Source: Emticicia oligotrophica DSM 17448 | GTDB lineage: Bacteria; Bacteroidota; Bacteroidia; Cytophagales; Spirosomataceae | Direction of reading: 5' to 3' | Assembly: GCF_000263195.1 (NCBI RefSeq) | Contig: NC_018742.1 | Span: 1-64,000 of the forward strand | DNA: 64,000 bases | Part shown: in pieces, positions 54,017-62,597 of the stretch | Numbering within the stretch: the stretch's first letter is position 1 | How the letters are laid out: the number at the start of each line of letters is the position of its first letter | Made by a program: the position numbers and the translations under genes | Notes under the pieces: model-generated | Databases searched by the model: none | Told to the model about the DNA's origin: nothing | The model's input: the letters and a program-made list of their open reading frames with translations, nothing else

Positions 54017-55179
54017 TGAGTAAGCAAGAAAGTTTACAGGGGATTTTTATAAAAGCTCAGAACTTAAGCTTTAATCCATACTCCAAGCGTGTTTTTGGTC
54101 AACTGAGCACTTGCCGCACCCTTGCCAATGGCTATCATCTGAGTCAGTGTAGCGATTGTGGGCATCAGCAGATGCAGTTTCATGGCTGTGGGAATCGGCA
54201 TTGTTTGTTTTGTGGACACTTCGGTCGAGAGCAATGGGTCGGCCAACGTCGAGCAGAATTATTGCCAACGACATACTATCATGTGGTCTTTACACTACCC
54301 CATGAATTGACTGGTTTGGTGATGGGCAATCGTACGTTACTGTATAATTTGTTACTGGAGTCATCCTCTCAGACGCTCATACAGTTTGGTAAAGACCCCA
54401 AATATCTGGGAGCTGAAATTGGTATAACGTCGGTATTGCACACGTGGGGCCAGAATTTGTCGTTTCATCCGCATGTTCACTGCATTGTCAGTGGGGGAGG
54501 ATTTGACGGAAATCAATGGCAAAATAGTAAGCGAGTCAGAGGGAAGTTTCTGTTTCCAGTGGGAGCAATGAAGATAGTCTTCAAGGGCATTTTGATGAAA
54601 GGTTTGCGAAAACTACGGCCCAAACTACGACTTGATAAGCTTAATTTTGAAGACTTATTAAGTCAGATTGGTCAGAAAGCGTGGAATGTGTATGCCAAAC
54701 GTCCCTTTGGTGGAGCGATGGGCGTTTTAGAATACTTAGGTAGATACACTCACCGAATCGCCATCAGTAGTAGTCGCATCACCGAGGTAGGGCAAACGAC
54801 GGTGAGTTTTCACTACAAAGACTACGCCGATGGGAGTAAAGTCAAACAAATGACCTTGAGTCATGAAGAATTCCTGCGGCGTTTTGAGCAGCATATCCTT
54901 CCGAGGTATTTTGTTAAGATTAGACATTATGGATATTTACGCAACCGAGGTAAGCAAGAACGGCTCAAACAGATACTTGCGAGCCTGCAATTATCGGAGC
55001 GGAAGCCTATACCCAAGCTAACTGTTGAGCAGTTTATGCAGGAAAAATATGGGACAGGCCTTGGAAAGTGTCCATGTTGTGGCGAAGGAAGAATGGTCTC
55101 GATAGCCGTGATTTATAGTCTTCGTTGCGAGCCAATACAAGCATCATTCCAAGTGAGAAACAAGGCTTCACCGGTGTAA
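54016..55179 (+). CDS. IS91-family HUH transposase
   Basis: A 387-aa rolling-circle transposase. The N-terminal zinc-binding region reads LSQCSDCGHQQMQFHGCGNRHCLFC; the HUH motif is FHPHVHCIVSGGG; the tyrosine region LEYLGRYTHRIAISSSRI and YFVKIRHYGYLRNRG are typical of IS91. Length matches the family. Coupled to the recombinase gene before it. Confidence 0.92.
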   Translation: MSKQESLQGIFIKAQNLSFNPYSKRVFGQLSTCRTLANGYHLSQCSDCGHQQMQFHGCGNRHCLFCGHFGREQWVGQRRAELLPTTYYHVVFTLPHELTGLVMGNRTLLYNLLLESSSQTLIQFGKDPKYLGAEIGITSVLHTWGQNLSFHPHVHCIVSGGGFDGNQWQNSKRVRGKFLFPVGAMKIVFKGILMKGLRKLRPKLRLDKLNFEDLLSQIGQKAWNVYAKRPFGGAMGVLEYLGRYTHRIAISSSRITEVGQTTVSFHYKDYADGSKVKQMTLSHEEFLRRFEQHILPRYFVKIRHYGYLRNRGKQERLKQILASLQLSERKPIPKLTVEQFMQEKYGTGLGKCPCCGEGRMVSIAVIYSLRCEPIQASFQVRNKASPV

Positions 55180-55384
55180 AGATTGATTGAAAAGAGGCGA
55201 CATCAATCAAACGACATTTGGCAAAAATTAATCCCAAGGTTTGGGTAGGGGTATTTATTGCTCAATTGCATCAAAACACCAAAGAAAGCCATGGTTTAAG
55301 CCAAAAATAGTTGAAAGGGGAGAATAAACACATCTACTTTTTGCCCTAATAAATTGCTTGGCATGCCCCGTTGTCGGCCAACAC

Positions 55385-55452
55385 AAGATAGACAAAAGCC
55401 CGATATACCTTCGAGTACATCGGGCTTTATTATAGGGGCTTTCGTCTATCTT
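55385..55452. repeat. Nested, mutually exclusive hairpins at IS91 right end
   Basis: AAAGCCCGAT (55395-55404) pairs with ATCGGGCTTT (55419-55428). Alternatively, the longer AAGATAGAC-x-AAAGCCC (55385-55401) pairs with GGGCTTT-x-GTCTATCTT (55436-55452). The left arm cannot join both. This may be the oriIS hairpin. Confidence 0.5.
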
Positions 55453-55489
55453 TAAGATTGTTGGAGAGAAACCAACTTTGAGTGCCAAC

Positions 55490-55716
55490 GCTGATAAACT
55501 GTCGCCAAAAATGGTGGGTGCTAAGAACTGAAAAGCGAAGAATCTGCTCTGCCTAAATGTGGCTCACCAAATCTGCATACTAAGTTCTGAAAAAAGAAGT
55601 TGAAAAGCAAAAGAATTTATTTTTCGGAGTGAAATTTGAGCAAATTCCACGCATTGGAAACGTCGAAAGTGACTATGCGTTTGATAAAAAAGACCTATTT
55701 CAGCTACATACATTTA
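55490..55716 (-). repeat. Conserved cassette 3' region, copy D (interrupted)
   Basis: About 200 bp homologous to the other cassette tails (CACCAAATCTGCATAC, TAAGTTCTGAAAAAAG, GAGTGAAATTTGAG), running from the OLD-nuclease stop to the IS91 element. The matching attC-like site (F) is now on the far side of the IS. Confidence 0.6.
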
Positions 55717-57402
55717 TTAATTCCATAAATCTGCTCTAATTCCATCGAAAACAGATGATTTTATAAACTCACTCGGCTTGAATAAATTAATATTTTTCTT
55801 AAATTCTTTTTGGAGTTTTGTTTTTAGAGACCCTAAAACTGTTTTCCCATGACAGTATCTTTTTGGATTTTCCTTTAATGATTTTTCTGCAAACTCTACA
55901 TTGTAACCAGCTTGGTGTCCATTTTTGCTTTTTAAAGATTTGTCTGAGAGACTATTAACAAATTTGCTTCTCGTTTTCGAGAAAGTATCTTCAATAGATT
56001 CGTTTATTATTTCCTCTGCTCGTTCGATTGAAATTTCAGGATATAAAAAATTTATGTGTTTGGGTTCTAATAATTGTGACTCAATATCAGTACCTTCAGT
56101 TATATAATGATACATAATATTACTGCTATAGCTTTCAACTATTTCCTGTATTTCATGTGCCTCTGAGTAGTCTCGGTCACGGTGGATTGCAATTTTGACT
56201 TTAGGGGCATTTTTAAGTATGTATGCAGATAAAACATTTGCAGTTTTAACATCAGAGCAACCTTTATATGACCAAATTTCTATTTCGTCTAATGGTATAT
56301 TCGATGATTGGACGACTGTTTGTATAGGTGTTTTATTCTCATCTTCTGTTAACAATATGAGTTTAATTTTACCATTTTTTACTAAATCTCCCTTATCTAA
56401 TGCTCCAATATCCATTAAAACATTAATTATACTTATATCCTCGTTGACTAATTTTCCTGAATTAATCCAATTAATCTTTGATATAGGTTCGAGTTCGTAA
56501 AGAAAATGTCTCGAATGTGTACTAATAATAATTTGAAATTCTCTATCAATAGATAATTCAAAGAGCTTTTTTGCAAGTTTTCTCTGATTATTGGGGTGTA
56601 AGTGAGCATCAGGCTCATCAAGAAGTAGTATTTTAGGTTTATAAATATTGATGTATGAGAGAATCTGAATTATTTGCAGAAAACCTGTTCCAGCAGCATC
56701 TATAGGTAATATTTTATCATCATATTTTATATATATATTCAAATGCTCATCTCTTTCCGCATTGAAAGAGATAATTATCTCTACTTCAGGAAATATATCT
56801 TTTATATCAGCAATGAATAAATCCCAATTTTTTTTATTTGTATTTAATAACCAAATTATGTTCCGAAATACATTATTCGCATCTCCTCGTGCAGCAGCTC
56901 TTCTAACAATTCCAGGACTTTTTAATTCTTCAAAAGATGGAATTCCGGCAAGTCCTGGTACATAAATAGAAAATGGCTCTTCAATTTTTCGTAATAACTC
57001 TCCAAGTGGTTTATTGTGAATTTCTGTTGCAATATTTTTGTTTTTCCCTTTTCTTATTAATACTTTAGTAGCATTTGAACTATCTTTCTCTGTAAATTCT
57101 ATTTGAATTGCTGATTTAAGTTCTGTCTTTAGTTTGCCCCCAAAAGCTAAGGAGTAAACATCACGAAATGGAGCATAAATTAATTGTTCTGGTGTAAGTG
57201 ATGTCGGAAGTTTTTTGGTTTGGTTATTCCATCTTGTATTCTCAAAATTCGTTGTTTGTGCAACAGAAATAGCAAACTGGATAGCTTGAAGGATACTACT
57301 CTTACCTGAATTGTTTGAACCAACCAAGACATTGATGTTGTCAAGTACAAGTGATAGATTTGCAATGTTTTTAAAATTACTTATTTCTATTTTTTCTATC
57401 AT
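55717..57402 (-). CDS. OLD-family ATP-dependent endonuclease
   Basis: A 561-aa protein with an ABC/SMC-like ATPase (Walker A GSNNSGKSS at 28-36; ILLLDEPDAHLHPNNQRK near 265; STHSRHF) followed by a TOPRIM nuclease domain (LLTEDE near 350, then IAIHRDRD near 400). GajA of Gabija has the same architecture. A UvrD-like GajB partner is not adjacent: the helicase remnant upstream lies in a different cassette and lacks its N-terminal half. A standalone OLD (class 1) nuclease is the safer call. It occupies its own cassette. Confidence 0.85.
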   Translation of the reverse strand: MIEKIEISNFKNIANLSLVLDNINVLVGSNNSGKSSILQAIQFAISVAQTTNFENTRWNNQTKKLPTSLTPEQLIYAPFRDVYSLAFGGKLKTELKSAIQIEFTEKDSSNATKVLIRKGKNKNIATEIHNKPLGELLRKIEEPFSIYVPGLAGIPSFEELKSPGIVRRAAARGDANNVFRNIIWLLNTNKKNWDLFIADIKDIFPEVEIIISFNAERDEHLNIYIKYDDKILPIDAAGTGFLQIIQILSYINIYKPKILLLDEPDAHLHPNNQRKLAKKLFELSIDREFQIIISTHSRHFLYELEPISKINWINSGKLVNEDISIINVLMDIGALDKGDLVKNGKIKLILLTEDENKTPIQTVVQSSNIPLDEIEIWSYKGCSDVKTANVLSAYILKNAPKVKIAIHRDRDYSEAHEIQEIVESYSSNIMYHYITEGTDIESQLLEPKHINFLYPEISIERAEEIINESIEDTFSKTRSKFVNSLSDKSLKSKNGHQAGYNVEFAEKSLKENPKRYCHGKTVLGSLKTKLQKEFKKNINLFKPSEFIKSSVFDGIRADLWN

Positions 57403-57461
57403 AGTATCTTGTCAAAATTTAAATTTAGTGGATAATTCTTTTTAACATTTTTTTGTTCTCA

Positions 57462-57549
57462 TTCCAACCAAAAGCATTGTGATGATTCTGATAAGATGTT
57501 GATTATAAGGTTTTTAATTATGAACTTTTACATAATGCGTAAGTTGGAC
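57462..57549 (-). repeat. attC-like hairpin, copy E
   Basis: 88 bp: TTCCAAC (57462-57468) and GTTGGAC (57543-57549, a perfect GTTRRRY) outside, AGCATTGTG and CATAATGCG inside. On the minus strand it ends 60 bases before the OLD-nuclease start. The closest of the set to the integron consensus. Confidence 0.55.
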
Positions 57550-57882
57550 TTTTTGGACTTGGCGAACCACGCTAATAAATTGTCCACAGGACAATTTGAG
57601 GCACAGACCAACCCAATCCTACAAAATATGCTGTTGAAAACCAAACTTGCACACCTACCATTACCCGCCTATAAAATGTCCCAAGCCTAATCTGCATACC
57701 AAGGTCTAAAAAAAGAAATTGAAATGCAAAAAAAAATATTTGTCGGGGTGAAATTTGAGTGGATACCACGCTAATCGAGTGTCGAAAATGAGTATGCGTT
57801 AGGAATTTTACTGAGAATTTAGGTTTGAAAACTTCGTGTTTGTCCTGTTTCCTGAGCCTAAAAACCTAAGAATATGTTAAAG
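57550..57882 (-). repeat. Conserved cassette 3' region, copy E
   Basis: About 330 bp, the most diverged cassette tail, still sharing CTAAAAAAAGAAATTGAAA, GTGAAATTTGAGT and ATACCACGC with the others. It includes GTTAGGA at 57799-57805. No gene seen. Confidence 0.55.
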
Positions 57883-58845
57883 TTACATTAGTTCAATGTC
57901 AATTATTTTGCCCATTTGTCTTACATTTTTATTTCCTTGTTGTAAATATTCGTTTACTACTTTCCCGAATTCTGAATTAATATCGTTGATTTGAATGTAT
58001 TGAGTGTCAATAACTCTTGTCAGTGCCATCAATACCCAAGTCGCTGCATACATACTTTTTCGTTGTTCGTTATTTTGATTTAAAAACATATCTTCAATTA
58101 AGAATTTTTCTGCATCGGGGTCTTCTCTTTTCTGATTGAAAAATTTGTCAATAGCAAAACAGGCAACCGACCATGCTTCCAAACCTCTACACGATTCATA
58201 ATAAATCACTCTTGATTCATTAGGACTTGGAACAATTAATTGAGATTTGTCCTCAACAGTACCATCCCAAAACATAAAGTCATGTTTTTCTAACTCATCT
58301 AAATGCTTCCATGTTCCTCTTTTTTTATGTTTTGAATCTTCTATGTTTCCATATTCATTAATAATTGCACTTTCAATACTTGGCTCTGTACTTACTCCAT
58401 TACCTAACCGTTGAGTATTTGATTCAAGTAAAACCAAAAGAGATTCATATGGTGTACAACCATTTACTTTGCCTTTTAAATTAAGAAAGTTGAAAATTTC
58501 TGTTATTTCACTTTCGCTATGAGTTTGTCGAAAGTCAATTAATAATTCTCCTTCATCTTCCGAGTCGAAAGGTTCTAAATTTAAATCTATTTGAAATTTT
58601 TTTGCTACAAAATTACAAAAATCAACAACTGTCTTTTTTATTCGATACGACTTTGTCCTTGTAGAATGTTTCTTTACATTCAATTTTTTCGCTTTAAATA
58701 CTTCCCAATTACATAATTCAACATGTCGAATTAATTGTTCTTTTCCTCCATTTGCAACAACAATATTTGCACTCCCGAATATCGAAATAATAATTTCTTT
58801 TTCTAATCTATGGCAGTCTTGGGCTTCATCAATTAAAACGTTCAT
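57883..58845 (-). pseudogene. UvrD/PcrA-like helicase C-terminal remnant
   Basis: 320 aa that begin at the Walker B box (MNVLIDEAQDCHRLEKEII) and continue through SYRIKKTVVDFCNFVAKKF and YESCRGLEAWSVACFAID, ending with ALTRVIDTQYIQI, the SF1 motifs IV-VI region. The ATP-binding half with Walker A is absent: immediately upstream is non-coding DNA and then a divergent serine recombinase. So this is probably a 5'-truncated helicase, cut at a recombination boundary near 58.85 kb, rather than an active enzyme. Confidence 0.65.
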
Positions 58846-58944
58846 TTATACCACTTGAATAATTAGATAAAATTTATTAATATTACAAAATAATTTCATA
58901 TAAAATAAATAAGGCAACTATATTTTTATCGAATATCTACAATT

Positions 58945-59553
58945 ATGTCTAAAAACATTGCTTATCTAAGGGTTTCAACCGTTGACCAAGACCTTGAGAA
59001 AAACAAAGCTGAACTTTTACATTTAGCCAATGATAAGAATTTGGGTAAAGTCGAATTTATAGAAGAAAAGGCTTCTGGTAGAATTCATTGGAAACAAAGA
59101 AAAATCGGATATATTATTGAACAACTTACTTTTGGAGATACAATTTTGTTAAGTGAGTTTTCTCGATTAGGGCGTAGTATGCTGGAGTGCATGGAAATTA
59201 TTTCGATAGCCACTCAGAAAGGAATTAAGATTTATACTGTTAAAGGGAATTGGCAATTAGACGAATCTATTCAAAGTAAAGTAATGGCAATGGTATTTTC
59301 AATGGCGGCTGAAATAGAAAGAGATTTAATTTCTAAAAGAACCAAAGAAGCTCTTCAAACAAAAAAAGCTAATGGCGTGAAACTTGGTAGACCAAAAGGA
59401 GCAGGTAAAAGTAAATTAGATAAATACAAAGTAGAAATAGAAGCTTTGCTTGCCAACGGTTCGACTAAGAAATTTATTGCTAAGAGATATAATTCTTCAG
59501 AATCCAACTTGTTTAATTGGTTGCTGAAAAATAAGACGGTTGAAAATTTTTAA
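58945..59553 (+). CDS. Serine recombinase (Pin/resolvase type)
   Basis: A 202-aa small serine recombinase. IAYLRVSTVDQDLEKN holds the catalytic Ser; LLSEFSRLGRSMLE and SMAAEIERDLISKRTKEAL are the conserved motifs; the C-terminus has GVKLGRPKG and a helix-turn-helix (LLANGSTKKFIAKRYNSSES). It sits at the junction between the cassette array and the chromosome-like genes to the right, so it may be the recombinase of the array or its boundary. Unlike the one at 32.8 kb, no large palindrome is next to it. Confidence 0.9.
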   Translation: MSKNIAYLRVSTVDQDLEKNKAELLHLANDKNLGKVEFIEEKASGRIHWKQRKIGYIIEQLTFGDTILLSEFSRLGRSMLECMEIISIATQKGIKIYTVKGNWQLDESIQSKVMAMVFSMAAEIERDLISKRTKEALQTKKANGVKLGRPKGAGKSKLDKYKVEIEALLANGSTKKFIAKRYNSSESNLFNWLLKNKTVENF

Positions 59554-59568
59554 ACCCTGTCACTAATA

Positions 59569-60111
59569 ATGACTAAAAATAATATCATTTCTGATTTAAA
59601 AACAGAAAATAACTTCGCCTTTGGTGAGTTATATCGAGAATATTTTGCAGTTGTAAAACGCTTTATTTTGAATAACAATGGTTCGGAAGTAGATGCTCAA
59701 GATGTATTTCAGGATACAATGCTTATATTGCTCGAAAAACTTCGCAATGATGATTTCGTATTAACTGCCTCTATGAAAACCTACATTATGGCTATTGCCA
59801 AACATTTATGGTTAAAGAAAATACGTGATGCTGTACAAATAATTGAGATTTCTGATAATCATCATCAATCCTTTTTTGAAGAGATTACTGTATCTATTGA
59901 GCAAGAAAAAACTTATATGGATAAGCTTCAATACTATATGACTAAAATAACTGACCATTGTAATCGGTTATTACACGATATGTTTTTCAAGAATAAATCA
60001 ATCGAAGAAATTCAGCAGCAATACGGTTATAGCACCAAGCACAATGCTCAAAATCAAAAACATAAATGCATAGAGCAAATTAGAAAAGTAAAAGAACAAA
60101 AAAATGAATAA
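59569..60111 (+). CDS. ECF-type RNA polymerase sigma factor
   Basis: A 180-aa sigma-70 family protein: region 2 near residues 15-80 (AFGELYREYFAVVKRFIL, AQDVFQDTMLILLEK), region 4 at 125-175 (LLHDMFFKNKSIEEIQQQYG then STKHNAQNQKHKCIEQIRK). The region 4 helix-turn-helix is weaker than usual. It overlaps the secreted DinB-fold gene by 8 bases. No anti-sigma factor is adjacent. Confidence 0.8.
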   Translation: MTKNNIISDLKTENNFAFGELYREYFAVVKRFILNNNGSEVDAQDVFQDTMLILLEKLRNDDFVLTASMKTYIMAIAKHLWLKKIRDAVQIIEISDNHHQSFFEEITVSIEQEKTYMDKLQYYMTKITDHCNRLLHDMFFKNKSIEEIQQQYGYSTKHNAQNQKHKCIEQIRKVKEQKNE

Positions 60112-60625
60112 ATTTATAATTCTGTGTATTTTAGTGATGGGTTCAATTTTGTCTGCCAACGCACAAACCGACACAATAATTAAAGAAATTGCTCAGAAAT
60201 GGGCAAATGCAAAAGACTATACCCTAAAAACGATTGAGGCGATGCCCGAAGATAAGTTCGGATTTCGACCAATGAATGAAGAAATGACTTTTTCGGAGCA
60301 GATTACTCATATTTCGGGCAATATGTTGTGGCTTTCATCTTCACATTTAACGAAAACAAAACCTTCAATTACAAAAGAAAGTTTTACGGGAAAAAGTAAA
60401 AAAGAAATACTCGATTTACTCAATCAATCTTTTGATTTTGTTCAGGAAGCATTTCAAAACCTCAATGAAACAGACCTAAACACGCAGGTAGAACTTTTTG
60501 GCAAACCTGTTTCTAAACGTCAAATAGTTTGGCTTATTCATGACCACCTAACTCATCATCGTGGACAATTAGCTGTATATCTTCGCCTAAATAATATAAA
60601 ACCACCCCAATATATTGGCTGGTAA
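60104..60625 (+). CDS. Secreted DinB/YfiT-fold protein
   Basis: A 173-aa exported protein, signal peptide about residues 1-20 (ILVMGSILSANAQ). It has the DinB_2 four-helix metal-binding pattern: KWANAKDYTLKTIEAMPEDKFGF (family start), EQITHISGNMLW (first His), and the terminal IHDHLTHHRGQLAVYLRLN (H-x3-H). Despite the family name it is not a DNA polymerase. Followed by a strong terminator. Confidence 0.85.
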   Translation: MNKFIILCILVMGSILSANAQTDTIIKEIAQKWANAKDYTLKTIEAMPEDKFGFRPMNEEMTFSEQITHISGNMLWLSSSHLTKTKPSITKESFTGKSKKEILDLLNQSFDFVQEAFQNLNETDLNTQVELFGKPVSKRQIVWLIHDHLTHHRGQLAVYLRLNNIKPPQYIGW

Positions 60626-60650
60626 TTCAAATAAAAGAAATCTTTTTCAA

Positions 60651-60682
60651 ATCACTCACCGTTTGGTGGGTGATTTTTTTTG
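60651..60682 (+). terminator. Terminator after the DinB-fold gene
   Basis: ATCACTCACC (60651-60660), loop GTTT, GGTGGGTGAT (60665-60674) with one G-T wobble, then a T8 tract. Confidence 0.85.
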
Positions 60683-60721
60683 TGTTTAGGTATTAATGTA
60701 AAAACAGATATCCTGAATACA

Positions 60722-61261
60722 ATGAAAACTCTAAGCGAAGTTCGAGGATTAGACGTTGATACAAAAATTGATGATTTTTCGGCAACAGATATTTTTGATA
60801 ACCCATATACATTCTCTAACGCTTTAAAGAAGGGGAAAGTAGTATTAATATTTATCCGTGGACAATGGTGTCCGTTTTGTAATAAACATTTGGTAAAAAT
60901 ACAGAAAGGTCTTCCCAAAATTTATGAAAAAGGGGCGAGTGTGGTGGTGATTTCTCCCGAAAAATCAGAGTTTATCAAGCAAACTATTGAAAAAACAGGA
61001 GCTGAGTTTACTATTTTATATGACAAAGACTATGCAATAGCTAAAACATTCGACGGGCTTTTTTTGCCAAATAATACCCAGCGTTTTATCTATAATACTG
61101 TTTTGGGTGCGAAGCTAAAACAAAGCCATTCTGATGATTCGGAGCAACTCCCAGTACCTGCCACATATATCATTAACGAAGATTTTACTATCAAATGGAG
61201 GCATTTTAATCCGAATTACATAAATAGGTCGGGGGTGTCCGAAATTCTAAATCATTTATAA
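60722..61261 (+). CDS. Peroxiredoxin-like (AhpC/TSA) protein
   Basis: A 179-aa thioredoxin-fold peroxidase; ATG at 60722 (MKTLSEVRGL). The active site is FIRGQWCPFCNKHL, the CxxC variant of the peroxiredoxin-like group, followed by VVVISPEKSEFI and PATYIINEDFTIKW. No signal peptide, so cytoplasmic. It begins a same-strand run of redox and membrane proteins that ends with the thioredoxin reductase fusion, suggesting an oxidative-stress cluster. Confidence 0.85.
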   Translation: MKTLSEVRGLDVDTKIDDFSATDIFDNPYTFSNALKKGKVVLIFIRGQWCPFCNKHLVKIQKGLPKIYEKGASVVVISPEKSEFIKQTIEKTGAEFTILYDKDYAIAKTFDGLFLPNNTQRFIYNTVLGAKLKQSHSDDSEQLPVPATYIINEDFTIKWRHFNPNYINRSGVSEILNHL

Positions 61262-61272
61262 TCATTTCAATT

Positions 61273-61749
61273 ATGGTAGCGAACATTAAATATTGGGATA
61301 CTCTCAAACATAAACTACTTACTTATTTTAGACAGGGTTTGAGTACCCTCGAAATTATAAAAAGTGTGGTAATTAGTATTTTGATGACTATTATCCCTTT
61401 TTACGGGCTAACTACCATTGCTCTGACAACAATCTCTGTCAAATTTAAACTGAATTTACCACTGATGCTTGCAGTTAGCTACATAGCTACGCCTTTGCAA
61501 ATAATGCTTTTTCTACCTTTTATTCATGTTGGAGAATATGTATTCGGCGTAAAACATTCACTGCTAAACATAAAAGATATTCAAGAATCATTTGAAACAG
61601 GCTTTTTTACAACAATTGAGAAACTTTCATTTGAGTTGTTGTGCGGCTTGAGCGGATGGATTTTAGTTGCATTTCCGTTGGCAATCATTACTTATTATAC
61701 AACTACTTGTGGTTTAAGTCCACTACTCAAAACAAAATGCAGAAAATAA
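61273..61749 (+). CDS. DUF2062 family membrane protein
   Basis: A 158-aa integral membrane protein. Hydrophobic segments at about residues 28-55 (VVISILMTIIPFYGLTT), 62-88 and 120-145. The motif TPLQIMLFLPFIHVGEYVFG fits DUF2062. It follows the peroxiredoxin-like gene by 11 bases. Role unknown. Confidence 0.75.
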   Translation: MVANIKYWDTLKHKLLTYFRQGLSTLEIIKSVVISILMTIIPFYGLTTIALTTISVKFKLNLPLMLAVSYIATPLQIMLFLPFIHVGEYVFGVKHSLLNIKDIQESFETGFFTTIEKLSFELLCGLSGWILVAFPLAIITYYTTTCGLSPLLKTKCRK

Positions 61750-61755
61750 AATAAC

Positions 61756-62139
61756 ATGGAAAACTGGCAAATCAATTTATCGCTAATTCCGAGTATAGCC
61801 GTGATACTTACCAGTACCAACAGAATGGCATTGGGGCTTACCGATGAGATAAATATACGCTTATTGCAGAATAAAGAAGTATTTATTGACATTTTACCAT
61901 TAAAAATCAAACAACTAAAACGCCTGAGTTTAGCCATCATATTGATGTATATCTCATTGGCAATGTTAGTCTTTAATGCTTTAATAACAGCCTTGTTTCA
62001 GCTCAAAAGTAGCGACTCTAAAATATTAATTTTTGGTGCAATTACTATTTTTTTGATAGCCATTGGTGTAAAAATTAGTTTTTCGTTTCATGCGTATAAA
62101 ATCAGACAACAACAATTTTTGAAATTTATAAAACAATAA
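61756..62139 (+). CDS. Small membrane protein (DUF2721-like)
   Basis: A 127-aa protein with an N-terminal hydrophobic segment (about residues 8-22) and two later ones (55-80 and 90-110), separated by the TSTNRMALGLTDEINIRLLQ region, which resembles DUF2721. It starts 6 bases after the previous stop. The family assignment is tentative. Confidence 0.6.
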   Translation: MENWQINLSLIPSIAVILTSTNRMALGLTDEINIRLLQNKEVFIDILPLKIKQLKRLSLAIILMYISLAMLVFNALITALFQLKSSDSKILIFGAITIFLIAIGVKISFSFHAYKIRQQQFLKFIKQ

Positions 62140-62155
62140 TTTAAACAAACATCAA

Positions 62156-62596
62156 ATGAAAACCGTAATTCTGATTGCTATGGGCATTTCAGCCCTCTTT
62201 GCTTATACAAATTTTTCAAATGTAAACTTCAAAGAAAACACGAAAGAAGGAATACATTTTCATCAAGGCACTTGGGAAGAAGCCCTTGAATTAGCAAAAA
62301 AAGAAAATAAAGTTATTTTCTTAGATGTGTATGCTACTTGGTGTGGTCCTTGTAAGATGCTCAAACGACTTACTTTTTCTAATAAAAAAGTAGGTTCATT
62401 CTACAATGAAAATTTTATCAATGTTGCCCTTGATGGAGAAAGTGGCGAAGGTCCTGCCGTTGCACGATTATACGGTGTAAGAGCCTATCCATCATTGTTA
62501 TTCGTTGATTCTAACGGAAAACTCATTAATCATTCAGCAGGTTTTCGACCACCATCTGACTTCATAGACTTAGGAAAATCAATCATCGGAAAATAA
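62156..62596 (+). CDS. Exported thioredoxin-like protein
   Basis: A 146-aa thioredoxin-fold protein with a hydrophobic N-terminus (about residues 4-16, ILIAMGISALFAYT), suggesting export or anchoring. The active site is YATWCGPCKMLKRLTF, with the cis-Pro region YPSLLFVDSNGK. It ends 1 base before the next start. Confidence 0.88.
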   Translation: MKTVILIAMGISALFAYTNFSNVNFKENTKEGIHFHQGTWEEALELAKKENKVIFLDVYATWCGPCKMLKRLTFSNKKVGSFYNENFINVALDGESGEGPAVARLYGVRAYPSLLFVDSNGKLINHSAGFRPPSDFIDLGKSIIGK

Positions 62597-62597
62597 T

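Larger units (their letters stand above)
53060..55470 (+). mobile_element. IS91-type element with tyrosine recombinase
   Basis: A two-gene element (tyrosine recombinase plus HUH transposase, start overlapping stop) inserted inside one cassette: attC-like site F lies to its left and the interrupted cassette tail D resumes at its right. The right end probably includes the nested hairpins at 55385-55452. IS91 elements lack terminal inverted repeats and target duplications, so exact ends are approximate. Confidence 0.7.

Noticed and set aside
55717-58845. Possible Gabija system (OLD/TOPRIM nuclease plus UvrD-like helicase).
   Set aside because: The two genes are separated by an attC-like boundary and a cassette tail of about 480 bp, and the helicase lacks its ATP-binding half. 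Gabija genes are normally adjacent and intact.
60104-60625. DinB DNA polymerase.
   Set aside because: It is the unrelated DinB/YfiT four-helix fold with a signal peptide; the polymerase is at 43446-44660.
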